A stretch of 5,534 nt of DNA, taken from Anaerolineae bacterium (GTDB lineage: Bacteria > Chloroflexota > Anaerolineae > Aggregatilineales > Phototrophicaceae). The notes beneath the pieces were generated by a model. That model ran no database searches and was not told the origin of the DNA. It was given only the letters and a program-made list of their open reading frames with translations. Numbering within the stretch: position 1 is the first letter of the stretch; the number at the start of each line of letters is the position of its first letter. Positions 1-5,510 of this stretch are shown in pieces. A program made the position numbers and the translations under genes. Where the stretch lies: positions 1 through 5,534 of the forward strand of contig JADLHH010000262.1 of assembly GCA_020848855.1 (NCBI GenBank), given 5' to 3'.

Positions 1-2281
1 CCGAACGACCGGGACCGGGCAGCCGCATCTCCGGCAGCACATCGAACGAGGCGACGCGCCCGCCGAAAAGCACGCCCTCGAAATTCGCTTCGATCACCCG
101 CAGCGGGACGGCAGCCGCCCAAAGTCGGCGCTGCTCGTCCACTGACGTGCTGAGTTCGGCGCGGATAGCATTGACCGACTCATTGTACGTGCCCAGCAGC
201 GCGGCGACGTTCAGGTCGCGCTGGGCGGCGTCGGAGTCGAACGACAGCCGCGCCCGTGCCCGCGATGCATAGTAGTCGCCCCGGTAGGTGGGGTCGCCCA
301 ACCGCGCAATCGCCTGCGTGAACGCCGCGTCCGCCGCGCGAGCATCGCCCGCGACAGTCAGCGCATGTTCGCCCACCACCCACCACTCGCCCGCGCTTGC
401 CGGTGCGGCAGGGACGAGCGCCGCCAGCCGCTGCGGATCGAGCGCGGCGAAGATTCGGTAGCGTAGATCGAGTGCGATCCGGTCGGCGTAGGCTTCAAGT
501 GCCTGCCGCCTTAGATCGGTCGCCCACCAGAAGGTCGAAAGCGGCAGGTCGCCTGGATCGTACGTGCCGAGGTGACGGCGGTAAGCGTCGACGATTGCTT
601 CCGGCGGCGCGGCATTTTCGTTTTCGGCAAGCCGTGCCCACATCAGCAGCGCGCCGCTGCGGTTGTCGAGGTTGATGGCGGTTTGCAGCGCGTCGAGCGC
701 CTGCGCCGTCGCGCCCTGCCGGGCGTACAGCGCCGCCAGATTGATCCAGCCGGTATCCCAGGTCGGCTCCAGCACCAGCGCGTGTTCGTATGCCGGGATT
801 GCCGCGTCGCCTTCGGTCAGGTAGGCAACCTGCAGCGCATACAGCCGGAGCGATGGGTCGAGCGCCTCTGCCTGCCGCGCTGCGTCCAGCGAGCGCTCGG
901 TGACGCTGGTGCTGATTATCGCCTGCGCCTGATCCGAAAGCGCCAGTCCCGCGCCATAGCCGACGATCAGGATTAGCCCGACGATGGCTGCCGCCCGGCT
1001 GCCCACCAGCGGCGGATCGCTGCGCTGGCGGGTCGTCGTGACGCAGTACGCCGTCAAGCCGAGCGCCAGCAGCGCCAGCGGTACGATCGTGAACGTGTCG
1101 AAGAAGCTGTGCGCCCCGAAGCCGACCAGCCCGGCGAGCGCGCCTTCCAGATGTCGGCGGCGTGTCGGGGTCTCGGCGCTGCGCCACAGCCGCCACCACG
1201 AGCGCAGCAGCAGCGCGCCCAGCCCCAGCGCCACCAGCGCCCCGGCGATGCCGGTCTCCGCCAGCGTATTCAGGTAGACGTTGTGAGCGGTTCCCAGCCG
1301 GTTGTCGACGTAGGTTGGGTCGCGGTAGAGGCGGTATGCCCGCCCGAACTCACCCGGTCCGACGCCCAGTACAGGATGTCCGGCGGCGATATCGAGCGCG
1401 CCGCGCCACAGGTCGAAGCGCAGCACATCGCCTGCCGTGTGACCGGGGTCGGCGCTGAGCCGGGCAAGCACCAGCGCGGCGACTGTGACCAGCGCGACGA
1501 TGCCGAGCGCGATGGGCACAATGAAGCGTCGGACGATCTGCCGGAGCCGCTGACTGTGCGCGACCTGCAGCAGCGCGAAAACGCCCAAGCCCGCGCCGAG
1601 CGAAATCCAGCCGCCGCGCGAATTGGTCAGCAGCATGATGATCGCCAGCAGCGCCGCCAGCAGCCAGAAGGCGAGCCGGGCAGCCCGCTGCTGGACGCTG
1701 AACCCCCAGGCGAAGGCGACGACCGCCAGCGGAGCGCTGTAGGCTGCCAGCCACGTACTGACGCCCAGCGGCACGAACAGGCGCGGCGACGCCAGCGGGA
1801 ACGGGATGTCGCCGCCCAGCACGCTGATCCAGCCGACGGTCGGTGTGGCGAAGCCCCAGCCGAAGAACCACGAGCCAAGCTGCGCGCCCGCCAGAATCAC
1901 GACCAGCGCCGCCAGCAGAAACTGGGTTTCGACCACCCGCGATTCACGCCCGCGCTGCAACTGATCGACGATGATGAAGAAGAAGCCGAGGTTGGTCAGC
2001 GGCAGCCATAGATTTTCCAGCGCCATGCGCGGGTCGAGGCTGACCAGCGCCGACGCACACCAGACGACTACGCCCAGATAGAGCAGGGGGTTGAGCGGAG
2101 TCGGCGGCAGACCGCGCCGCCTCGCCAGCCGCAGCGCGAGCCACGCGCCCAGCACGACCGTGACGAACAGGTGCTGGAACGCGCGCACCGCGAATATCTG
2201 ATAATAATAGGTGCCGCCCACCAGCGCGAAATAGGTGGCGGCGAGGATGAAGCCGTAACGTCCGATACGGGTGGCGATCAT
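1..2281 (-). CDS. O-antigen ligase-like polytopic membrane protein with C-terminal TPR region (3' end outside window)
   Basis: Translating the minus strand from the ATG at 2281 gives 760 codons with no stop, running off the left edge, so the C-terminus is missing. Many hydrophobic segments span roughly residues 10-440. Wzy_C/O-antigen ligase hallmarks are visible: LLTNSRGGW (217-225), GHPVLGVGPGEFG (301-313) and TAHNVYLNTLAETGIAG (331-347), with His333 as the usual conserved loop histidine. After the last membrane segment (about 431-448) comes a soluble part with TPR-like helices, for example AYEHALVLEP (497-506) and ALQTAINLDN (531-540). Family members are inner-membrane glycosyltransferases that polymerise or ligate lipid-linked polysaccharide; the substrate cannot be read here. 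The frame is open upstream to a TAG near 2350, but 2281 is the first ATG, preceded by only a weak SD (CAGGGA). No glycosyltransferase or flippase gene is beside it. The family call is firm and the exact role is not. Confidence 0.88.
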   Translation of the reverse strand, partial: MIATRIGRYGFILAATYFALVGGTYYYQIFAVRAFQHLFVTVVLGAWLALRLARRRGLPPTPLNPLLYLGVVVWCASALVSLDPRMALENLWLPLTNLGFFFIIVDQLQRGRESRVVETQFLLAALVVILAGAQLGSWFFGWGFATPTVGWISVLGGDIPFPLASPRLFVPLGVSTWLAAYSAPLAVVAFAWGFSVQQRAARLAFWLLAALLAIIMLLTNSRGGWISLGAGLGVFALLQVAHSQRLRQIVRRFIVPIALGIVALVTVAALVLARLSADPGHTAGDVLRFDLWRGALDIAAGHPVLGVGPGEFGRAYRLYRDPTYVDNRLGTAHNVYLNTLAETGIAGALVALGLGALLLRSWWRLWRSAETPTRRRHLEGALAGLVGFGAHSFFDTFTIVPLALLALGLTAYCVTTTRQRSDPPLVGSRAAAIVGLILIVGYGAGLALSDQAQAIISTSVTERSLDAARQAEALDPSLRLYALQVAYLTEGDAAIPAYEHALVLEPTWDTGWINLAALYARQGATAQALDALQTAINLDNRSGALLMWARLAENENAAPPEAIVDAYRRHLGTYDPGDLPLSTFWWATDLRRQALEAYADRIALDLRYRIFAALDPQRLAALVPAAPASAGEWWVVGEHALTVAGDARAADAAFTQAIARLGDPTYRGDYYASRARARLSFDSDAAQRDLNVAALLGTYNESVNAIRAELSTSVDEQRRLWAAAVPLRVIEANFEGVLFGGRVASFDVLPEMRLPGPGRS

Positions 2282-2371
2282 GCGTCCCTGTCGCAGCGTC
2301 GTGATCTTCGGGTCAGTGTAGTCGCTTCTGTGCGACGCGGCAAGATTGCGCTAATGTTATGCGGCTGCCAC

Positions 2372-2378
2372 AAAGGAG
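2372..2378 (+). promoter_or_regulatory. Ribosome binding site fixing the GNAT start
   Basis: AAAGGAG lies 5 nt before the ATG at 2384. The frame is open much further upstream, with an ATG at 2171, but that stretch overlaps the start of the divergent membrane-protein gene and has no comparable SD. A GTG at 2378 overlaps the SD itself. The family domain also begins just after 2384. I see no convincing -35/-10 pair in 2282-2371; an AT-rich patch at 2351-2360 is the best, but weak, candidate. Confidence 0.8.
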
Positions 2379-2383
2379 TGACC

Positions 2384-2926
2384 ATGTTACCGCTGCGTGT
2401 CGATCAAAACGTGCAACTGCGCCCGCTTTCAAGCGACGATACCGAGGCGTTCTTCAACCTGATCATTCAGGATCGGGCGCGCCTCGATCAGTGGATGCGT
2501 TGGACAGCGCAGGTACAGACGCTGGACGACGCGCGCACGTACATCGAGCGCTCTGCCGCACGCTATGCCGAAAACGTGGGGTTTCACGCCGGGTTGTGGG
2601 ACGGCAACACCCTGACCGGCGGTGTCGCCTGCCGCGATATTGACCGCGAGAACCGACAAGCCGAGATCGGCTACTGGCTGGGCGCGGAATTCACCGGGCG
2701 TGGGCTGGTGACGCGCGCCTGCCGCGCGCTGATCACGGCGCTGTTCGAGCGAGAGGAGCTTCACCGCATCGAGATTCGCTGCGTGACCGACAATCTGCCC
2801 AGCCGGGCGGTCGCCGAGCGGCTGGGCTTCACGTTTGAAGGAACCGAGCGCGAATCGGTGTGGATCACCAACCGCTTTCGCGACCACGCCCGCTATTCGC
2901 TGCTGGATCGCGAATGGCGACCGTAG
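2384..2926 (+). CDS. GNAT N-acetyltransferase, RimJ/RimL-like
   Basis: This 180-residue protein has the usual full length for the RimJ/RimL branch of the GNAT fold, which transfers acetyl from acetyl-CoA to an amino group (ribosomal protein N-termini in the named enzymes; small molecules or other proteins in many relatives). The N-terminal strand reads VQLRPLSSDD (10-19). The acetyl-CoA pyrophosphate loop is FTGRGLVTRA (103-112), preceded by the typical AEIGYWLG strand (93-100). The C-terminal signature HRIEIRCVTDNLPSRAVAERLGF (127-149) contains the usual N-x-x-S-x-x-V-A-E-x-L-G-F pattern, followed by FEGTERES (151-158). No signal peptide is seen, so it is cytoplasmic. It is divergent from the O-antigen ligase-like gene and converges on the DinB-like gene with a 1-nt gap. 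Substrate unknown; the RimL name is deliberately not assigned. Confidence 0.9.
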   Translation: MLPLRVDQNVQLRPLSSDDTEAFFNLIIQDRARLDQWMRWTAQVQTLDDARTYIERSAARYAENVGFHAGLWDGNTLTGGVACRDIDRENRQAEIGYWLGAEFTGRGLVTRACRALITALFEREELHRIEIRCVTDNLPSRAVAERLGFTFEGTERESVWITNRFRDHARYSLLDREWRP

Positions 2927-2927
2927 C

Positions 2928-3407
2928 TCAGCCCCAGGTGTTCATCACCTGGCGCAGAATGGCGAATTCGCCGATGTGATAGGCGTTATGATCGGCGACC
3001 AGCAGCGCCTCCCGCAGAATCGTATGCCCGTTGTAGCCGTGCGGGATCGGCGCGAACAGGTCGGCTGCCGGATCGAGCACGATGTTGCGCATCGCCTGAA
3101 AATCTTCCCGGAACTGGGCGATGGTATTGTTCCAGCCCACCGGGTCGGTCTGGGCGGTCTGCGGGGGCCAGTAACCGGCGGGCCAGTCCGGCGAAACGTG
3201 CTGCGGGTTGCGTACGTATTCGAGGATATCCCACTGGGTGATCCGCAGGTGTTCGAGGATGTGCCAGGGGGTGTAGGGCACGTTCGGGGGATAGGTATTG
3301 ATCGCCGTCATCGGAAAATTGGCGACGGCGTCGTCGAAAAACATCGCCGCCTGCCTGCCGTCGAGCAGGGCAATGACGTGTTTACGCAGCGCGAGATCGG
3401 TATTCAT
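2928..3407 (-). CDS. DinB-like four-helix metal-binding protein
   Basis: This 159-residue protein has the length and helical pattern of the DinB/YfiT-like superfamily. WHILEHLRITQWD (48-60) is the second-helix motif, with His53 (or His49) as a likely metal ligand. HNAYHIGEFAILRQ (140-153) supplies His140 and His144, so the three-histidine set typical of divalent-metal-binding members appears intact. Superfamily members include mycothiol, bacillithiol or glutathione-dependent transferases and many uncharacterised, sometimes stress-induced proteins; the substrate here is unknown. A GTG at 3431 could add eight residues, but ATG at 3407 is preferred because AGGA (3417-3420) sits 9 nt upstream of it, inside the longer version. 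It is convergent with the GNAT gene, with stop codons only 1 nt apart, and divergent from the methyltransferase. Confidence 0.85.
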   Translation of the reverse strand: MNTDLALRKHVIALLDGRQAAMFFDDAVANFPMTAINTYPPNVPYTPWHILEHLRITQWDILEYVRNPQHVSPDWPAGYWPPQTAQTDPVGWNNTIAQFREDFQAMRNIVLDPAADLFAPIPHGYNGHTILREALLVADHNAYHIGEFAILRQVMNTWG

Positions 3408-3443
3408 CGTTTGCAGTCCTGTTGAAGTCACCTGGTTCTAGTC

Positions 3444-3482
3444 TATCACGACATCGGCTGCCCACCGGGCGACCACGTGATA
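3444..3482. promoter_or_regulatory. Inverted repeat in the DinB/methyltransferase divergent intergenic region
   Basis: TATCACG (3444-3450) is matched by its perfect reverse complement CGTGATA (3476-3482). The centre-to-centre distance is 32 bp, close to three helical turns. Between them lies a small inner dyad, GCCC-ACC-GGGC. The element sits between the starts of two divergent genes, where a shared operator would be expected. It has no T-run on either side, so it is not an intrinsic terminator. A 7-bp arm with a 25-nt spacer can occur by chance, so the regulatory reading is tentative. Confidence 0.3.
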
Positions 3483-3504
3483 CTGTCACACGGAGAAAAT
3501 TGAG

Positions 3505-4353
3505 ATGCCCCGGAAAGATTTGCACGAAGACAATCGCATATCCTGGAACGCCGCGACCGAGGCGCACAACAGCCATAAGCGCGATCAGGCAACGTTCTTG
3601 CGGAACGGCGGCAGCACCCTGTTCCCGGAAGAAATCGAGCTTCTGGGCGACCTGCACGGCAAGTCACTGCTGCATTTGCAGTGCAACGCCGGACAGGACA
3701 CGCTCAGCCTGGCGCGGCTCGGCACGACCGTGACCGGCGTGGACATCAGCGATACGGCGGTCGAATTCGCGCGTTTCCTGTCGGCTGAAACGGGCATCCC
3801 GGCGACCTTCGAGCGCTCGGACATCTGCGACTGGATGGCGGCGACCGACTCAACATTCGACGGGGTATTCTCGTCTTACGGCGCGCTCGTCTGGCTGTCC
3901 GATTTGCAGGCATGGGGGCGCGGGATCGCGCGGGTGCTGAAGCCCGGCGGGCGGGTAGTGGTGCTGGAATTCCACCCCATGTTCAACGCGTTCGAGGAGG
4001 GCTGGCGGCTCACATACGATTATATGGGCGGCGCGCAGGTCACCTTCGCCGGCGTTGGCGACTACATCGTGCTTGCCGGGGACGTGCTGACGCCGTCCGG
4101 CTTTCAAGAAGGCGTGGTCGATTTCAAGAACCCGCATCCCTCGCACGAATTCTGCTGGGGCGTTGCCGATGTCGTTATGCCGCTGATCGACGCCGGGCTG
4201 AGGCTCGCGACTTTGCGTGAGTACCCGTACTCGAACGGCTTCAAACGCTTCAGCGACATGCGTGCGCTGCCCGGCGGGCGCTTCGTGATGCCAGAAGGGA
4301 TGCCACAAATTCCGATGATGCTGGGCGTGGTCGCCGATAAACCGGCGTTGTAG
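3505..4353 (+). CDS. Class I SAM-dependent methyltransferase
   Basis: This 282-residue protein has a Rossmann methyltransferase core in its first half. Motif I is LLHLQCNAGQDTLSLARLG (55-73), a variant of the glycine-rich SAM loop with a single glycine, typical of the LHLQC-x-x-G-x-D-T-L subgroup. VTGVDISDTAVEFAR (76-90) is the strand-2 acidic motif, with Asp80 expected to hold the ribose. RSDICDW (104-110) and FDGVFSSYGALVWL (118-131) are motifs II and III, and VLKPGGRVVVLEFHP (144-158) is the motif around strand 5. The C-terminal part (about 160-280), rich in aromatic residues, would form the substrate lid. No signal peptide or membrane segment is seen. The start has GGAG (3492-3495) 9 nt upstream. 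The methyl acceptor cannot be inferred. The gene converges on the response regulator with a 33-nt gap. Confidence 0.9.
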   Translation: MPRKDLHEDNRISWNAATEAHNSHKRDQATFLRNGGSTLFPEEIELLGDLHGKSLLHLQCNAGQDTLSLARLGTTVTGVDISDTAVEFARFLSAETGIPATFERSDICDWMAATDSTFDGVFSSYGALVWLSDLQAWGRGIARVLKPGGRVVVLEFHPMFNAFEEGWRLTYDYMGGAQVTFAGVGDYIVLAGDVLTPSGFQEGVVDFKNPHPSHEFCWGVADVVMPLIDAGLRLATLREYPYSNGFKRFSDMRALPGGRFVMPEGMPQIPMMLGVVADKPAL

Positions 4354-4386
4354 CCGGGTGGATCGCGAACGACGAAGCGATGCAGC

Positions 4387-4767
4387 TTATTTGGCTTGCT
4401 TGGCGGGCAGGTACTGGTTGACCTCGTTCGTCAGGCGGCGGTGCATCTCTGCCTTGGAGATGTGACCGTTCGCTCCGGCGGCGCGGCTGTTGCTGATGAA
4501 CTCGTCGGTATCGACGGCGGACAGCATGACGACCGGGATTTTGCCGGCGGTGGGATGCTGGCGAATCTGCTCGCACAATTCAAGCCCGTTCATGCCGGGC
4601 ATCATGTAATCGAGCAGGCAAAGATCGGGAGTAGTTTCCTGAAGGATTTCGAGCGCGGCGTAGGGCGTTGGCGCTTTGAGGACGATATAACCTTGTCGGC
4701 GGAGAAGAATCTCCACAAGGACGAGAATCTGCTCATCGTCATCAACAATCATGATGGTCGGCTGCAT
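4387..4767 (-). CDS. Single-domain response regulator (CheY/Spo0F-like receiver)
   Basis: This 126-residue protein is a receiver domain and nothing more. The acidic pocket is DDDE (9-12) after the strand TIMIV. The phospho-acceptor is Asp53 in LLDYMMPGMNG (51-61). The conserved Ser/Thr is Ser83 in VVMLSA (79-84). The conserved lysine is Lys105 in ISKAEM, followed by Ala instead of the usual Pro. With no output domain, it should act by protein-protein contact or as a phosphorelay intermediate; no histidine kinase is in the window. A TTG at 4779 could extend it by four codons, but ATG at 4767 is chosen because GAGGAA (4777-4772) lies just 4 nt before it. It lies 88 nt downstream of the 93-residue leader-like ORF on the same strand, so co-transcription is possible but not shown. 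Confidence 0.92.
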   Translation of the reverse strand: MQPTIMIVDDDEQILVLVEILLRRQGYIVLKAPTPYAALEILQETTPDLCLLDYMMPGMNGLELCEQIRQHPTAGKIPVVMLSAVDTDEFISNSRAAGANGHISKAEMHRRLTNEVNQYLPAKQAK

Positions 4768-4789
4768 TGGGTTCCTCAATGACGCAACT

Positions 4790-4816
4790 GGACAAAGGAA
4801 CCCATTCCCTTTATCC
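4790..4816 (-). promoter_or_regulatory. Hairpin in the leader of the response regulator gene
   Basis: On the minus strand GGATAAAGG (4816-4808) can pair over 9 bp, with one U-G wobble, with CCTTTGTCC (4798-4790), leaving a 9-nt loop. It sits between the stop of the leader-like ORF and the SD of the response regulator. No U-tract follows on either strand, so it is not a standard intrinsic terminator. It may be an mRNA processing or stability element. Upstream, TGGTAAAAT (4849-4841) resembles an extended -10 without a recognisable -35, so an internal promoter is conceivable. Function is inference. Confidence 0.35.
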
Positions 4817-4855
4817 AGCAGCGAATCTCACGATGATTTGATTTTACCAGAGTCT

Positions 4856-5137
4856 TCACGCAACGAGCGCAATTTCCTGCGCCAGTTCCTCAAGGGAACC
4901 CGCCTGAATATTCTGGAGCCAGTCCTGGGTTTCGAGTGAAAGCCCAAAACTCGCCATCACGGAAGCATCGCGTTTATTGACCAGGAGGTCGCACAGGGTG
5001 TCGTCGAGCAGCGCGCTGCCCATCAGGCGGTCGATACGGCGCTTCTCGTCGGTGTTCAGCAGGAACCCACGCCAAATGCTGGTGCGGGTGAAGTGATTTT
5101 CGCGCTGTGCTGTACGGTGGAGTTCTCGCAGGACCAT
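4856..5137 (-). CDS. Small protein resembling an Os1348/NHLP-type RiPP leader domain
   Basis: This 93-residue protein has a basic N-terminus (1-25) and then a compact helical region. Segments IDRLMGSALLDDTLCDLL (35-52), ASFGLSLETQDWL (62-74) and SLEELAQEI (81-89) follow the order seen in Os1348-type members of the nitrile-hydratase-like leader peptide clan: an A-L-x-D-x-x-x-x-x-L-L helix, a residue stretch ending in F/Y-G-L-S/T, a second helix with conserved L, and a terminal L-x-x-L-A helix. Resemblance is by eye; no search was possible. It lacks the short Gly/Cys-rich core expected after such a leader, ending in EIALVA. AGGAAG (5150-5145) is 7 nt before the ATG, supporting this start. It is 66 nt downstream of the repeat peptide ORF, in the same frame, with no intervening stop besides the peptide's own TAA. 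It could instead be an unrelated small helical protein. Confidence 0.72.
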   Translation of the reverse strand: MVLRELHRTAQRENHFTRTSIWRGFLLNTDEKRRIDRLMGSALLDDTLCDLLVNKRDASVMASFGLSLETQDWLQNIQAGSLEELAQEIALVA

Positions 5138-5203
5138 CAGTTTTCTTCCTATGCTCAGTCGTTTTCGCGTACTCGGGTTAAGACTCGTTATCCGCTGGTA
5201 TCG

Positions 5204-5392
5204 TTAAAGAACGTCGCTGCCGCCGGGCATGGGTCCGCGCAGGACATCCGAACCGCCGGGCATCGGTCCGCGCAGCACATCGCTGCCGCCGGGCATGGGT
5301 CCACGCAGCACGTCGGAACCACCAGGCATGGGTCCACGCAGCACATCAGAACCGCCGGGCATTGGGCCACGATTAATAGCATGGAACGCCAT
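5204..5392 (-). CDS. Tandem-repeat peptide, five copies of RGPMPGGSDVL
   Basis: The 62-residue product is MAFHAIN followed by exactly five perfect copies of the 11-mer RGPMPGGSDVL, then TAA. AAGGAG (5405-5400) lies 7 nt before the ATG and a plausible promoter is further upstream. The DNA copies are not identical: all ten degenerate codon columns vary (Ser is TCT, TCC, AGC, TCG, AGC) yet every residue is kept, which implies selection on the peptide. There is no Cys, Thr, Lys, Trp or Tyr in the repeats. Each unit has a Gly-Gly pair, two Pro, and one Ser and one Asp. No signal peptide or membrane helix is seen. I know no family with this repeat. Possibilities include a multi-core RiPP precursor with a very short head, a repetitive adhesive or structural peptide, or a multivalent binding peptide. 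The coding call is strong and the function unknown. Confidence 0.86.
   Translation of the reverse strand: MAFHAINRGPMPGGSDVLRGPMPGGSDVLRGPMPGGSDVLRGPMPGGSDVLRGPMPGGSDVL
5207..5371 (-). repeat. Five tandem 33-bp coding repeats
   Basis: Units, in transcription order, are 5371-5339, 5338-5306, 5305-5273, 5272-5240 and 5239-5207, with no spacer. Units 3 and 5 share AGC serine and GGC-GGC glycines and are among the most similar (four differences, all synonymous). Differences between copies are confined to third positions plus the TCN/AGC serine switch. Confidence 0.97.
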
Positions 5393-5399
5393 GAGATTG

Positions 5400-5405
5400 C
5401 TCCTT
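5400..5405 (-). promoter_or_regulatory. Shine-Dalgarno of the repeat peptide
   Basis: AAGGAG on the minus strand, with 7 nt to the ATG at 5392. It is a near-consensus site at good spacing and fixes the start with the 7-residue head MAFHAIN. Confidence 0.8.
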
Positions 5406-5434
5406 CGTAAGGGCTATGTTAAATTTCGTTATGG

Positions 5435-5463
5435 ACTATACTTTAGATAATGGTGTGCAACAA
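5435..5463 (-). promoter_or_regulatory. Candidate housekeeping-sigma promoter for the repeat peptide unit
   Basis: On the minus strand TTGTTG (5463-5458) is separated by exactly 17 bp from TATAGT (5440-5435). The -10 matches five of six consensus bases and the -35 three of six. Transcription would begin near 5428, giving a leader of about 35 nt that contains the SD. The element lies in an AT-rich stretch just after a terminator, where a promoter would be expected. Confidence 0.5.
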
Positions 5464-5510
5464 AGTGCTTACCAAAAATGGACACTTTTGGGAAATCTAA
5501 CGATTTTCAC

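Noticed and set aside
1109..2011. Long plus-strand frame rich in Arg, Gln and Pro (300 residues)
   Set aside because: It is the antisense of the O-antigen ligase-like gene, with low-complexity composition typical of GC-rich shadow frames and no recognisable domain.
2171..2383. N-terminal extension of the GNAT gene from ATG 2171
   Set aside because: It overlaps the divergent gene's start, lacks an SD, and the GNAT domain with a strong SD begins at 2384.
4362..4381. Dyad ATCGC-N10-GCGAT between the methyltransferase and response regulator stops as a bidirectional terminator
   Set aside because: Only 5 bp with a 10-nt loop and no T-run on either strand; too weak to call.
4396..4782. Plus-strand frame opposite the response regulator
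   Set aside because: It is antisense to a receiver domain with all catalytic residues present, and it has no recognisable content.
5207..5371. 33-bp repeats as a CRISPR array
   Set aside because: The units abut directly with no spacers and encode a perfect 11-mer repeat, so this is a coding tandem repeat.
5207..5371. RTX calcium-binding repeats
   Set aside because: GGSDVLRG looks slightly like GGxGxDxLxG, but the second glycine step is missing and the period is 11 rather than 9.
5188..5382. Cys-rich minus-strand frame overlapping the repeat peptide
   Set aside because: Attractive as a Cys-rich peptide, but its residues change in every unit and it lacks its own SD. It is a shadow of the conserved frame.
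5093..5450. Plus-strand open frames antisense to the repeats (5093-5410 and 5229-5450)
   Set aside because: They are open only because the period is a multiple of three. Their residues vary from unit to unit, unlike the minus-strand peptide, and one overlaps the leader-like gene in antisense.
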